Positions 7,537 to 14,326 of a DNA stretch of 14,524 bases are shown piece after piece. The position numbers and the translations under genes are program-made. A model generated the notes under the pieces. That model made no database searches, was not told the DNA's origin, and saw only the letters and a program-made list of their open reading frames with translations. Location: contig JAUSMR010000123.1 of NCBI GenBank assembly GCA_030645955.1, forward strand, positions 1-14,524, read 5' to 3'. This stretch comes from Gallionella sp. Lineage in GTDB: Bacteria > Pseudomonadota > Gammaproteobacteria > Burkholderiales > Gallionellaceae. Each line of letters opens with the position of its first letter. The stretch's first letter is position 1.

Positions 7537-8724
7537 ATGACGCCGATCCAAGCCCCTGGCGTGGCGAGCGTCAACGCCGTCAAGCCCCCGTTCTGGTTGC
7601 TGGCGGAGCTGACCTACCGCTGCCCGCTGCACTGCGTGTTTTGCTACAACCCGACCCAGCACGCCGCCGTGCATGACGAGCTGAGCACCGATGAATGGAT
7701 CCAGGTGATGCGCGAAGCGCGCGCAATGGGCGCGGCGCAACTCGGCTTTTCCGGCGGCGAGCCCCTGGTGCGCGACGACCTCGAAGTGCTGGTCCAAGAG
7801 GCGCACCGTCTCGGTTACTACACCAACCTGCTGACCTCGGGCGTGGGGCTGACGGAGCCGCGCATCAAGGCCCTCAAGGAAGCCGGGCTGGACCACATCC
7901 AGCTCTCCTTCCAGGACTCCACGCGCGAACTCAACGATTTCTTGAGCAGCACCAAAACCTTTGAGCTCAAGCGCCGGGTCGCCGCCCTCATCAAGGCCTA
8001 TGACTACCCGATGGTCATGAACGTCGTGCTGCACCGGCACAACCTGCCGCATGTGGGCACCATCATTGAGCTGGCACTGGAGATTGGCGCGGAGTACCTG
8101 GAGCTGGCCAACACCCAGTACTACGGCTGGGCCATGCTCAACCGTGACCATTTGTTGCCCACACATGAACAACTGCGCGAGGCGGAAGCCGTGGTGAACG
8201 ATTACCGCGCACGCATCGGCTCCCAATGCCAATTGCTGTTTGTGGTGCCCGACTACTTTGAAGAGCGCCCCAAGGCCTGCATGAACGGCTGGGGCAGCGT
8301 CTTCCTGACCATTGCACCCGACGGCCTGGCCTTGCCCTGCCACAACGCGCGGGACTTGCCGGGGCTGAAATTTCCCTCGGTGCGCGAGCAGTCGATTGCC
8401 GACATCTGGCACATCAGTCCCGGCTTCAACGCCTTTCGCGGCGAGGCCTGGATGCAGGACCCCTGTCGCTCCTGCGATGAGCGGCACAAGGACTTTGGCG
8501 GTTGCCGCTGCCAGGCCTACCTGCTCACCGGCGACGCTGCCGCTGCCGACCCGGTCTGTTCCAAGTCACCCCATCATGAAAAGGTGGTGTCGATTGTGCG
8601 GGCCGCCGCCGCGCGGACTGCGGACGAGCCTGTCCGCAGTGCCGACTGGCAACCCCTCGTCTTTCGCACGGACCGGAACTCGCGCGCCCTCAGCGCCGCG
8701 CTGACGCTGCCGGATATTGGCTGA
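7537..8724 (+). CDS. pqqE: PqqE, radical SAM enzyme crosslinking Glu and Tyr of PqqA
   Basis: PqqE is a radical SAM/SPASM enzyme that forms the carbon-carbon bond between Glu16 and Tyr20 of PqqA while PqqD holds the peptide. The 395-residue product has the SAM cluster motif CPLHCVFC (Cys29, Cys33, Cys36), the glycine-rich FSGGEPL motif, and a C-terminal SPASM domain with cysteines at about 248, 268, 310, 313, 323, 325 and 341 for the auxiliary clusters (CMNGWG, CHNARD, CRSCDERHKDFGGCRC). All expected cluster ligands appear present. A tail of about 45 residues after the last cysteine is rich in Ala and Arg. The gene follows pqqD by three bases, and its last 35 bp overlap the 3' end of the convergent peptidase gene. 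Confidence 0.97.
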   Translation: MTPIQAPGVASVNAVKPPFWLLAELTYRCPLHCVFCYNPTQHAAVHDELSTDEWIQVMREARAMGAAQLGFSGGEPLVRDDLEVLVQEAHRLGYYTNLLTSGVGLTEPRIKALKEAGLDHIQLSFQDSTRELNDFLSSTKTFELKRRVAALIKAYDYPMVMNVVLHRHNLPHVGTIIELALEIGAEYLELANTQYYGWAMLNRDHLLPTHEQLREAEAVVNDYRARIGSQCQLLFVVPDYFEERPKACMNGWGSVFLTIAPDGLALPCHNARDLPGLKFPSVREQSIADIWHISPGFNAFRGEAWMQDPCRSCDERHKDFGGCRCQAYLLTGDAAAADPVCSKSPHHEKVVSIVRAAAARTADEPVRSADWQPLVFRTDRNSRALSAALTLPDIG

Positions 8725-9628
8725 AGCGTCCGGTCCTGGCGAAGCGGTCCAGGGCCGCGCGCATGGCCTGCGCCATGGCCGGGTGAAACGGATCATGGCC
8801 GGCGCCTTCCACCGTGAGCCAGCCACTGCCGGCCAGCCATGCTTGCACGCGTTGCGCGTGGCTCAATGAACACACCTGGTCTTCCCGGCCATGCAAAAAC
8901 TGGATCGGCAAATCCGACAGCTCCGGCGCATCCCGGCCCAGGCTCGCTTCGTTCAACCAGCATTCATGCTGCAGGTACCAGGCTTGCACGCGGCAGCGGT
9001 CACACAAGGCGTCCAGCTGCGCCTCAGAGGGCTCGGGCAGGCCCTGCCCGGCGTCTTGGGCCGAGGCCGAGGCCGGCGCGGAGCGGGATGACTCCCATTG
9101 CCACCACGCGCGCGCGGCCGCATGCCGTTCAGACACCGATGCACTCTCCAGCTGCGACGCCCACTGCCGCCACGGCCGACCGGCAAAAAACGCGTCGATG
9201 TGCGATGCCTCAGGCCAAAAAAACCCGCGCAGCAACAAGCCCGTGACCTGCGCCCGATGCCGGGTGGCGTAGGCCAGGCCCAGCGTGGCGCCCCAGGAGC
9301 CGCCGACCAGCAGCCACTGCGCCACGCCCAGCGCGTGACGCAGGCGTTCCATGTCCGCCAGCAGGTGCGCCGTCGTGTTGTGGCGGCATTCCCCGCGCGG
9401 CGTGCTGCGGCCGCAGCCGCGCTGGTCAAAGGCAATGACGCGGAATTGTTCGGGGTCGAAAAAAGAGCGCAGGCGTTCGCTAAAGCCCGAGCCGGGTCCG
9501 CCGTGCAAGACCAGCGCCACCGGGCCGTCTTGCCGGCCCCACTGCTCGTAGTAGAGACGGTGACCGTCACGGGCTGGCAACCAGCCCTGGTCCCAGGCGG
9601 GCAAAGATGTGAGCGGGGCTTGTGTCAT
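8690..9628 (-). CDS. pip: Proline iminopeptidase (alpha/beta hydrolase, peptidase family S33)
   Basis: A cytoplasmic serine exopeptidase that releases N-terminal proline from peptides. The 312-residue product has the S33 signatures: oxyanion segment LHGGPGSGFS (from residue 41), FDQRGCGRS, nucleophile elbow GGSWG with Ser111, and likely Asp250 (HGRED) and His278 (EGAGHDPFHP) completing the triad. There is no signal peptide. The start at 9628 lacks a strong ribosome-binding site but gives the usual N-terminus. The gene converges on pqqE and overlaps its 3' end by 35 bp. An Ala/Ser/Arg-rich insert at about residues 180-200 differs from typical sequences. No pqqF-type protease gene is present here, but nothing in the sequence ties this enzyme to PqqA processing. 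Confidence 0.92.
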   Translation of the reverse strand: MTQAPLTSLPAWDQGWLPARDGHRLYYEQWGRQDGPVALVLHGGPGSGFSERLRSFFDPEQFRVIAFDQRGCGRSTPRGECRHNTTAHLLADMERLRHALGVAQWLLVGGSWGATLGLAYATRHRAQVTGLLLRGFFWPEASHIDAFFAGRPWRQWASQLESASVSERHAAARAWWQWESSRSAPASASAQDAGQGLPEPSEAQLDALCDRCRVQAWYLQHECWLNEASLGRDAPELSDLPIQFLHGREDQVCSLSHAQRVQAWLAGSGWLTVEGAGHDPFHPAMAQAMRAALDRFARTGRFSQYPAASARR

Positions 9629-9644
9629 ACGGGAACAATCAAAG

Positions 9645-9797
9645 CACTATCCATTTGAATAAGCAAGCGCTGTGCCGCTGACTCGGCCCGCCTTGCTGGA
9701 GATAACGCGTTTGTGGCACTCATTTTGCGATATTTTTATACAAATAATGCCTCTAGCCCGCGTGGAATAAGCGCATATAGCTATTAAATGGATAGTG
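9645..9797. repeat. Inverted pair of dispersed-repeat copies (MITE-like, 12-bp terminal inverted repeats)
   Basis: The segment upstream of the peptidase gene is bounded by CACTATCCATTT (9645-9656) and its exact complement AAATGGATAGTG (9786-9797). Inside each arm, homology continues loosely towards a GCGC-containing block, so these look like two inverted copies of one short repeat. The internal part is AT-rich (around 9720-9750) and has no gene. No clear target-site duplication is visible. The right arm abuts the apparent start of the ATPase gene. It could be a small non-autonomous element or a paired REP-like sequence. Confidence 0.6.
9754..9795 (+). repeat. Dispersed 42-bp repeat, copy upstream of the ATPase gene
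   Basis: This block aligns without gaps to 10930-10971 at 32 of 42 positions, in the same orientation, with shared cores GGAATA, GCGCA, TAGCTAT and AAAT. The two copies therefore flank the ATPase gene as direct repeats. Similar AT-rich GCGC/TAGCTAT sequences are, from memory, frequent between genes in Comamonadaceae. Confidence 0.65.
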
Positions 9798-10925
9798 ATT
9801 TCAGCATTTCAACCAGGTCGCCCTCGCTACACCGGCCCGCGTCAGGCGGGCAAGACCACGCTGGCGCAGGCGACCTTTCCCGACAAGCGCTATGTGTCGC
9901 TGGAGGACCCTGACGAACGTGCGTTTGCTGATGAAGACCCACGGGGGTTTCTGGATCGTTTTCCTGATGGCGCCATCCTGGATGAGGCGCAGCGCTGCCC
10001 GGCGCTGTTCTCGTACCTGCAAACCCGCGTCGATGCCGAAAAGCGCATGGGCCAGTTCGTGCTCACCGGCTCGCAGCAGTTTGGCTTGCTGTCCAACATC
10101 ACGCAAACGCTGGCCGGTCGGGTGGGGATGGTCCAGTTGTTGCCGTTTTCGCTGGAAGAACTGCAAGGAGGTCAGGTGCCGATTGAGGGTCTGACCGATC
10201 TGATGTGGCGCGGCATGTACCCGCCGATCCACGACCGCCATCTGGCGCCTGAGCACTGGTTTGCCAATTACGTGATGACCTATATCGAGCGCGATGTGCG
10301 CCAGCTCATCGAGGTGCAGAACCTGAGTTTGTTCCAGCGTTTCATCAAGATGTGCGCGGCGCGTTGCGGTCAGCTGCTCAATATGTCGAGCCTGGCGAGC
10401 GACTGCGGCGTGTCGCACGGGACGGTGCGCGCCTGGATATCGGTGCTGGAGGCCGGCTACGTGGTGTTCTTGCTGCAGCCCCATCACCAGAACTTTGGCA
10501 AACGCCTGGTCAAGACGCCCAAGCTGTATTTTGTGGACACCGGCCTGGCCGCTTTCCTGCTGGGCATTCGCGACCCGGAGCATCTGTCGATTCATTCCGC
10601 GCGCGGGGCCTTGTTTGAGAATTTTGTGATCAGCGAACTGCTCAAGCGCCGCTACAACCAGGGGCTGCCGTCCAATCTGTATTTCTGGCGAAACAACACG
10701 GGCGATGAGGTCGATGTGGTGATTGAGCAGGGGGAGAAGTTGATGCCGGTGGAAATCAAGTCCAGCCAGACCTTCACAAGCGATTTTCTGGCGGGCCTGC
10801 ACAAATGGACCCGCCTTGCCGGCGCCGCCGCTTTGCCGCCTGTGCTGGTTTATGGCGGTGACGACAACATGATCCGCCAGGGTGTGACGGTTCAGTCGTG
10901 GAAGCAGATTGATATAGAAAATTGA
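9795..10925 (+). CDS. AAA_14 / DUF4143 ATP-binding protein, 5' end apparently truncated
   Basis: A predicted P-loop ATPase of the archaeal-type ATPase/DUF4143 group, function unknown in general. The 376-residue frame contains Walker A GPRQAGKT (residues 14-21), Walker B ILDEAQ (61-66), the FVLTGSQQF sensor segment, a winged-helix-like middle (SSLASDCGVSHGTVRAWI) and the DUF4143 C-terminal domain with LYFVDTGLAAFLLG, FENFVISELLK and a nuclease-like GDEVD...PVEIKSSQ pattern. Only a GTG at 9795 is available as start, without a ribosome-binding site, and it leaves 13 residues before Walker A; relatives usually have 25 or more, including a hydrophobic strand. A strand-like sequence FNQVALA is readable one frame over (9808-9828), suggesting a frameshift plus loss of the true 5' end. 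It may therefore be a pseudogene. It stands alone between repeats. Confidence 0.72.
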   Translation: MISAFQPGRPRYTGPRQAGKTTLAQATFPDKRYVSLEDPDERAFADEDPRGFLDRFPDGAILDEAQRCPALFSYLQTRVDAEKRMGQFVLTGSQQFGLLSNITQTLAGRVGMVQLLPFSLEELQGGQVPIEGLTDLMWRGMYPPIHDRHLAPEHWFANYVMTYIERDVRQLIEVQNLSLFQRFIKMCAARCGQLLNMSSLASDCGVSHGTVRAWISVLEAGYVVFLLQPHHQNFGKRLVKTPKLYFVDTGLAAFLLGIRDPEHLSIHSARGALFENFVISELLKRRYNQGLPSNLYFWRNNTGDEVDVVIEQGEKLMPVEIKSSQTFTSDFLAGLHKWTRLAGAAALPPVLVYGGDDNMIRQGVTVQSWKQIDIEN

Positions 10926-10929
10926 GTTG

Positions 10930-10980
10930 TAGCGCTTATGGAATATGCGCAAGTAGCTATCAAATAGAGAGCTATTTTGA
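10930..10980 (+). repeat. Dispersed repeat copy downstream of the ATPase gene, with AT-rich hairpin
   Basis: The first 42 bases match 9754-9795 at 32 positions. The end forms an AT-rich hairpin, AAATAG-AGAG-CTATTT (10962-10977). No good T-tract follows, so it is a weak terminator at best. The remaining gap to 11139 holds nothing else I can support. Confidence 0.6.
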
Positions 10981-11139
10981 TTTGGGGATGGTCTACAAAA
11001 CGAACGAAGTGCCAAAGGCATCCGTAGCCTGCGAAGACGTGCCGCTGGTCGGTTCTGGTGTGTTTGGGGGACGCGTCTAGGCAGCGTTACCTGTCAGATG
11101 CAACAAACTTCAATCACAAGTAAGGAAAAGCGATCATGA

Positions 11140-12417
11140 TCAGAACCCGACAAACTTGAATGCACTCAGGAAGCGTGAGAGATCGCCTTGAGTGGCAATG
11201 CGGACTTGCCACCCGTATGCAGTCTCGGTTTTTCCTGCATTGGTGCGTTTAGGGAAACGGGTCATATTGGAGTGGAAACGATGCTCCGAATCTACGGAGT
11301 CAACGCCTTCGAGCGCCCTGAGATCATTAGGGTTGAGGCCCGGATGCACCATAAGGTTTATGCCGTTCAGCCTCGACGTGGTTTTTACCGCGTAAATAGT
11401 TTGGTCATTCGGCGAGCGGAACTCCGAAAGCTTGGACGTCGTGTTTGTCGGGCGGTAACCTTGTCGCTCGATTTCCTCCAGGATAGTTGCGATGTCGGCG
11501 TCAGCCGATGTCTGGTTAAATGCAGGGGATTTCACGGATCTAGCCGTGGTTGCGGTTTTTATCACCGGTTCCCGCGTGGGTGAGACCGAGGCCGGTATGG
11601 TGTTTGTTTCGGCGGGCACCTTGCGATTCCCTCCCACCATAGACGAAGTGGCGGCATGCATCTGCTCATAAGCCTGATCAAGCCAGTCGCAGCGGCTACG
11701 AACAGGGTTTTTCAGATCCAACTCTTCTTTTGAAACCTCGCGGAGGTAGTAGCGGGTGGTGCTGCCGCCTGCGCTGGACGGATGGCAAAATGAACCTAAT
11801 ACCTGTTCGCGCCGCAGAGAGCCTTCCTTGACGCACCATTCCAGCGCGGCTTGCGGACACGGGCCAAGAGCGACGAACAAGGCGTTGTGGTTCATTTCGC
11901 TTACTGACGGGACAAAGCAGTCCAAGAAACAAATTTTTAGGGGCGCCACCGCCATAATCTCATCGAAGCCGCCATTAAACCGCTCGCCATCCTTGAACGC
12001 GGCATGCGGGACAACTGATGTGGAATGCAACAGGTCGGCGTCCGATCCCCAAAGCGTCTCCACGTCGGAGATGCCGAGCAGTTGTTCAAAGTGGAAGTGC
12101 CGCAACATCTTCAGCAGGTTTGGCTTCATGGACTTTCCGCCAAACGCGCCTGCTTTCTTCACCTCGACCAGAATTTCTCGTTCGGCCCGTCCAACATATA
12201 GTAGATCCTGCGCTTTCCTGTATGCCAGTTCGAGTTGGGTGTTTCCCGGAGTGATCCCCACGATGACAAGTTTGGCATCCCGATTGACATGTTCGAAGGG
12301 GATGTACGTCAGATCGTATTTGCCTTCATTGCCAAGGCTGAACACTGGGTCGCCGACGCCTTCAGTCCCGAGACGCTTCAAGTCGCATGCGAATCGCGAA
12401 AACATGTTCCGTTCCAT
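11140..12417 (-). CDS. Two-domain protein with uracil-DNA-glycosylase-like motifs, unknown function
   Basis: I do not recognise this 425-residue protein by name. Residues about 35-245 resemble the uracil-DNA glycosylase superfamily: a beta strand leading to GITPGNTQ (residues 54-61), at the place of GINPG/GEAPG motif 1, and FCHPSSAGGS (210-219), at the place of the HPS motif 2. Thr56 occupies the position of the catalytic Asn or Asp, so classical uracil removal is doubtful. A Ser/Thr/Pro-rich linker (about 258-305) leads to a second domain (306-425) with LMVHPGL, SNMTRFPKR and YGWQVRI, faintly reminiscent of DUF2002-type domains. The ATG at 12417 has AGGAAG just upstream; a TTG at 12456 would overlap the preceding stop codon and is the alternative. 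It is the last gene of a three-gene operon and is AT-richer than its left neighbours. Confidence 0.75.
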   Translation of the reverse strand: MERNMFSRFACDLKRLGTEGVGDPVFSLGNEGKYDLTYIPFEHVNRDAKLVIVGITPGNTQLELAYRKAQDLLYVGRAEREILVEVKKAGAFGGKSMKPNLLKMLRHFHFEQLLGISDVETLWGSDADLLHSTSVVPHAAFKDGERFNGGFDEIMAVAPLKICFLDCFVPSVSEMNHNALFVALGPCPQAALEWCVKEGSLRREQVLGSFCHPSSAGGSTTRYYLREVSKEELDLKNPVRSRCDWLDQAYEQMHAATSSMVGGNRKVPAETNTIPASVSPTREPVIKTATTARSVKSPAFNQTSADADIATILEEIERQGYRPTNTTSKLSEFRSPNDQTIYAVKTTSRLNGINLMVHPGLNPNDLRALEGVDSVDSEHRFHSNMTRFPKRTNAGKTETAYGWQVRIATQGDLSRFLSAFKFVGF

Positions 12418-12452
12418 TTTTCTTCCTTTTTCCGTTTCGTGAATATTGCTGG

Positions 12453-12734
12453 TCAAGCCACGTACTTTGTCGTGTGAATTCGCCTGTCCATATGCATCAC
12501 GGTTGCCACATGCTCACGCGGAGTTTTAACAATGGCCGTGTTGGCCAACTTGTCGATAGCGCAGCGAAGTTGCTTGATCGTCTTCTCATCGATATAGCTA
12601 AGGCTACATCCACCTTTTTGGTAGTGGTCTGAACCAAAGTACCTGATCAGATCAATTTGCATGTCAGTAATACCGCGCTGCTGCTTGCGTCTTTGAGCAT
12701 GCTCAGTGAGGTTGTTGGAATTGGAATTCCTCAT
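12453..12734 (-). CDS. Small basic hypothetical protein, middle gene of the operon (DUF4258-like?)
   Basis: A 93-residue protein of unknown function. It opens with a basic segment, LTEHAQRRKQQRGIT (residues 9-23), followed by a predicted helix, a YFGSDHYQKGG turn and short strands (CSLSYID), and ends with VATVMHMDRRI. This His/Arg-rich start plus a final strand-His-Arg-Arg-Ile pattern is typical of small single-domain proteins often labelled DUF4258 or toxin-like; I offer that from pattern memory only. Its ATG overlaps the stop codon of the upstream regulator gene (ATGA, 4 bp) and is preceded by a very strong purine run, AGAGGGGGGAC. Such coupling implies fixed stoichiometry with its neighbours. 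It could be a toxin-like component or a small nucleic-acid binder. Confidence 0.78.
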   Translation of the reverse strand: MRNSNSNNLTEHAQRRKQQRGITDMQIDLIRYFGSDHYQKGGCSLSYIDEKTIKQLRCAIDKLANTAIVKTPREHVATVMHMDRRIHTTKYVA

Positions 12735-13645
12735 TTTTTGTCCCCCCTCTGATCGGTCACGGTCGATGACAACATGATCAACTCGTCGACAAAGAACACC
12801 CGCATTACGCAGTCAAGCAGTTCCTTGCGGCCTACCTGATAGAAATCTGCGAGCGGGAAGACGGCATCAAGCGGCAGCGAAAAAATGCCCGCCTCAAGTT
12901 GAGCGATTGCCTTTGGATCAACGCAGTTATGAAGCACGACCAACTTTCCCGCGTCATTGTTTAGACCGATGCGCTTTCGCTGGCTAACCAAGAATGCTCC
13001 GAACTCAGCTGGCCCATTCACACTTTTAAGGCTTAAGTGCTGGGCGTCACCGGGCACTACTGTAGGTTTGAAACTTTTTCTACCATGCAGCCAGCGTCGA
13101 GCTGATGCGTTTTCGACGCAGATCTGTTCGCCCTCCAGCAAGGTGTTTCTCTTGTTCGCGACTAGGTGACCTGCACTAATTGCGTTTCGGACGGTACGCA
13201 TGTCAACTTTTGCTAAGAGCGACAATTTGAAGATCGTAATGTCCTCACCATCATCTAACGCAAATCGTCCGTCACCCATTGCGATGATCGCATCCCACTC
13301 GGCTGAGGTCCAATATTCTTCCGAGCTGGCAAGCTTCAAAACGTCAGATCCATTGATCACAACCGAATCTGGACCGTCCAGGTTGCTCACAATACCGTGC
13401 ATGGCATAGTCATAAAGGGCAGAGAGTTCTGTCCAAGCGTAAGAGTTGCGAAGGCTGCTCTTGGCTTGGTCTTCGTTTTCACGATTACTGCCATCGTTGC
13501 CAAATATCTGGTTCACCACTCCTGTTACGTTGTAGTGCTGCTCCAGCGCTTCCATCGTTCCTAACGCCGAGTGAAAAAAGTCATTGAATAGTTTTTCTTT
13601 GTGATCGCTCTTGAGATCGTCTTTGATTTCGGTTTTTGTGGCCAT
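12731..13645 (-). CDS. HTH/XRE-like DNA-binding regulator, first gene of the operon
   Basis: A 304-residue protein with two probable DNA-binding segments. Residues about 136-190 (ITIFKLSLLAKVDMRTVRNA, then GHLVANKRN) read as a helix-turn-helix followed by a wing. Residues about 215-282 (FGAFLVSQRKRIGL...IAQLEAGIFSLPLDAVFPLADFYQVGRKELLD) fit an XRE/Cro-type fold, with the typical QLEAG and LADFYQVG ends. The N-terminal 130 residues are unassigned, acidic and mostly helical. The ATG at 13645 is preceded by GAGGAC at good distance. Its promoter region carries two copies of a palindromic operator-like repeat, so autoregulation is likely. It overlaps the next gene by 4 bp. Confidence is good that it is a real gene and moderate for regulator function. 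Confidence 0.8.
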   Translation of the reverse strand: MATKTEIKDDLKSDHKEKLFNDFFHSALGTMEALEQHYNVTGVVNQIFGNDGSNRENEDQAKSSLRNSYAWTELSALYDYAMHGIVSNLDGPDSVVINGSDVLKLASSEEYWTSAEWDAIIAMGDGRFALDDGEDITIFKLSLLAKVDMRTVRNAISAGHLVANKRNTLLEGEQICVENASARRWLHGRKSFKPTVVPGDAQHLSLKSVNGPAEFGAFLVSQRKRIGLNNDAGKLVVLHNCVDPKAIAQLEAGIFSLPLDAVFPLADFYQVGRKELLDCVMRVFFVDELIMLSSTVTDQRGDKK

Positions 13646-13671
13646 GTTGTCCTCGTTGATAAATTAATGAT

Positions 13672-13698
13672 AATTTCTAAGAAATCGTCATTCTATGG
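13672..13698. promoter_or_regulatory. Operator-like palindrome, proximal copy
   Basis: The core ATTTCTAAGAAAT (13673-13685) is a perfect palindrome around a central base, followed by CGTCA. The block begins 27 bases upstream of the regulator start codon, where the minus-strand core promoter should be. It matches the distal copy at 22 of 27 positions, so a repressor bound here would block transcription of the three-gene operon. Confidence 0.6.
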
Positions 13699-13733
13699 AG
13701 TTAATGTACACGGCTTTTTGTGATTTTTATGAA

Positions 13734-13760
13734 AATTTCTTGGAAATCGTCACTTTTTGG
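13734..13760. promoter_or_regulatory. Operator-like palindrome, distal copy
   Basis: The core ATTTCTTGGAAAT (13735-13747) has 5-bp palindromic arms, followed by the same CGTCA extension. It lies 62 bp from the proximal copy, very close to six turns of B-DNA, so proteins on both sites would face the same side of the helix and could cooperate. Confidence 0.58.
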
Positions 13761-14326
13761 TTTAACGTGTTGCGGCATAGGGCATTCAGGATATGGTCGA
13801 GGGAAACGAAAGGATGTCAATCACTGCATGGCGCTCCCTCGTTTTCATTAATACCTCGTGAGAGAGTACGAGTTTGATGGGGTAGCCCTTCAATGACCGG
13901 TATGGAGCGGGCAAATTGGAAAGTTCTACTGCCGCATTCAGTCTTTATGTACATCTCTCCATAATGCAGAGAGTCTTTTGCCTGGCGGTCGCGGGCTAAA
14001 GAATGGAAGCAAAGCTACGGCGGCCGTTCCGCGAACGGTAGGCAAAAGATCCCGTTGGACTAAGCCGCCACCCGAGACGGTGGCGTGCTATGGGTATTGA
14101 ATCGGCCGCACACGCATTGGCGGCGCATGGATCCGAAGATGCTGGCAGTTGATTTGCGCAAGGCTGGCGTGCATCCGAAGATTGTGCGGCGTTTGCGTGT
14201 CCGTCGTGGATAATTTTTCGGAGTGGCGCGCCGCCATCCCCAGGAAGCTGCGAGAGCAGACAAAGTGGTAGCCATCGCTTCGAGATGCCGACCGAGAAGC
14301 GATGGTGAATGTGGCCAAGTCTGGGT
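13761..14326. other. Non-coding stretch with several inverted repeats, probable tail of the IS91-like element
   Basis: I see no convincing gene here; open frames are short and lack ribosome-binding sites and recognisable domains. Structure is present: CCGTTC-CGC-GAACGG at 14024-14038, CGCCACC/GGTGGCG at 14066-14085, and a perfect 10-bp inverted repeat CCATCGCTTC/GAAGCGATGG at 14272-14305, just past the transposase stop codon. A short direct repeat, CATCCGAAGAT, sits near 14170 with a close variant near 14130. Hairpins at the 3' end fit an IS91-type replication origin, but the element boundary cannot be fixed from this sequence alone. Confidence 0.4.

Noticed and set aside
7195..8487. 430-codon minus-strand open frame across pqqD and pqqE
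   Set aside because: The opposing pqq genes are canonical, and this frame has low-complexity His/Gln/Gly composition typical of antisense shadows.
9801..11021. 406-codon minus-strand open frame antisense to the ATPase gene
   Set aside because: The ATPase frame carries Walker motifs and DUF4143 blocks; the antisense frame shows only His/Arg/Gln-rich shadow composition.
11101..11161. Near-direct repeat CAACAAACTTCAAT / CGACAAACTTGAAT at the end of the operon
   Set aside because: Too short and imperfect (12 of 14) to call an attachment site or duplication.
14054..14060. GTTGGAC resembling an integron attC core site
   Set aside because: No complementary RYYYAAC partner is found upstream at attC distance and there is no cassette context.
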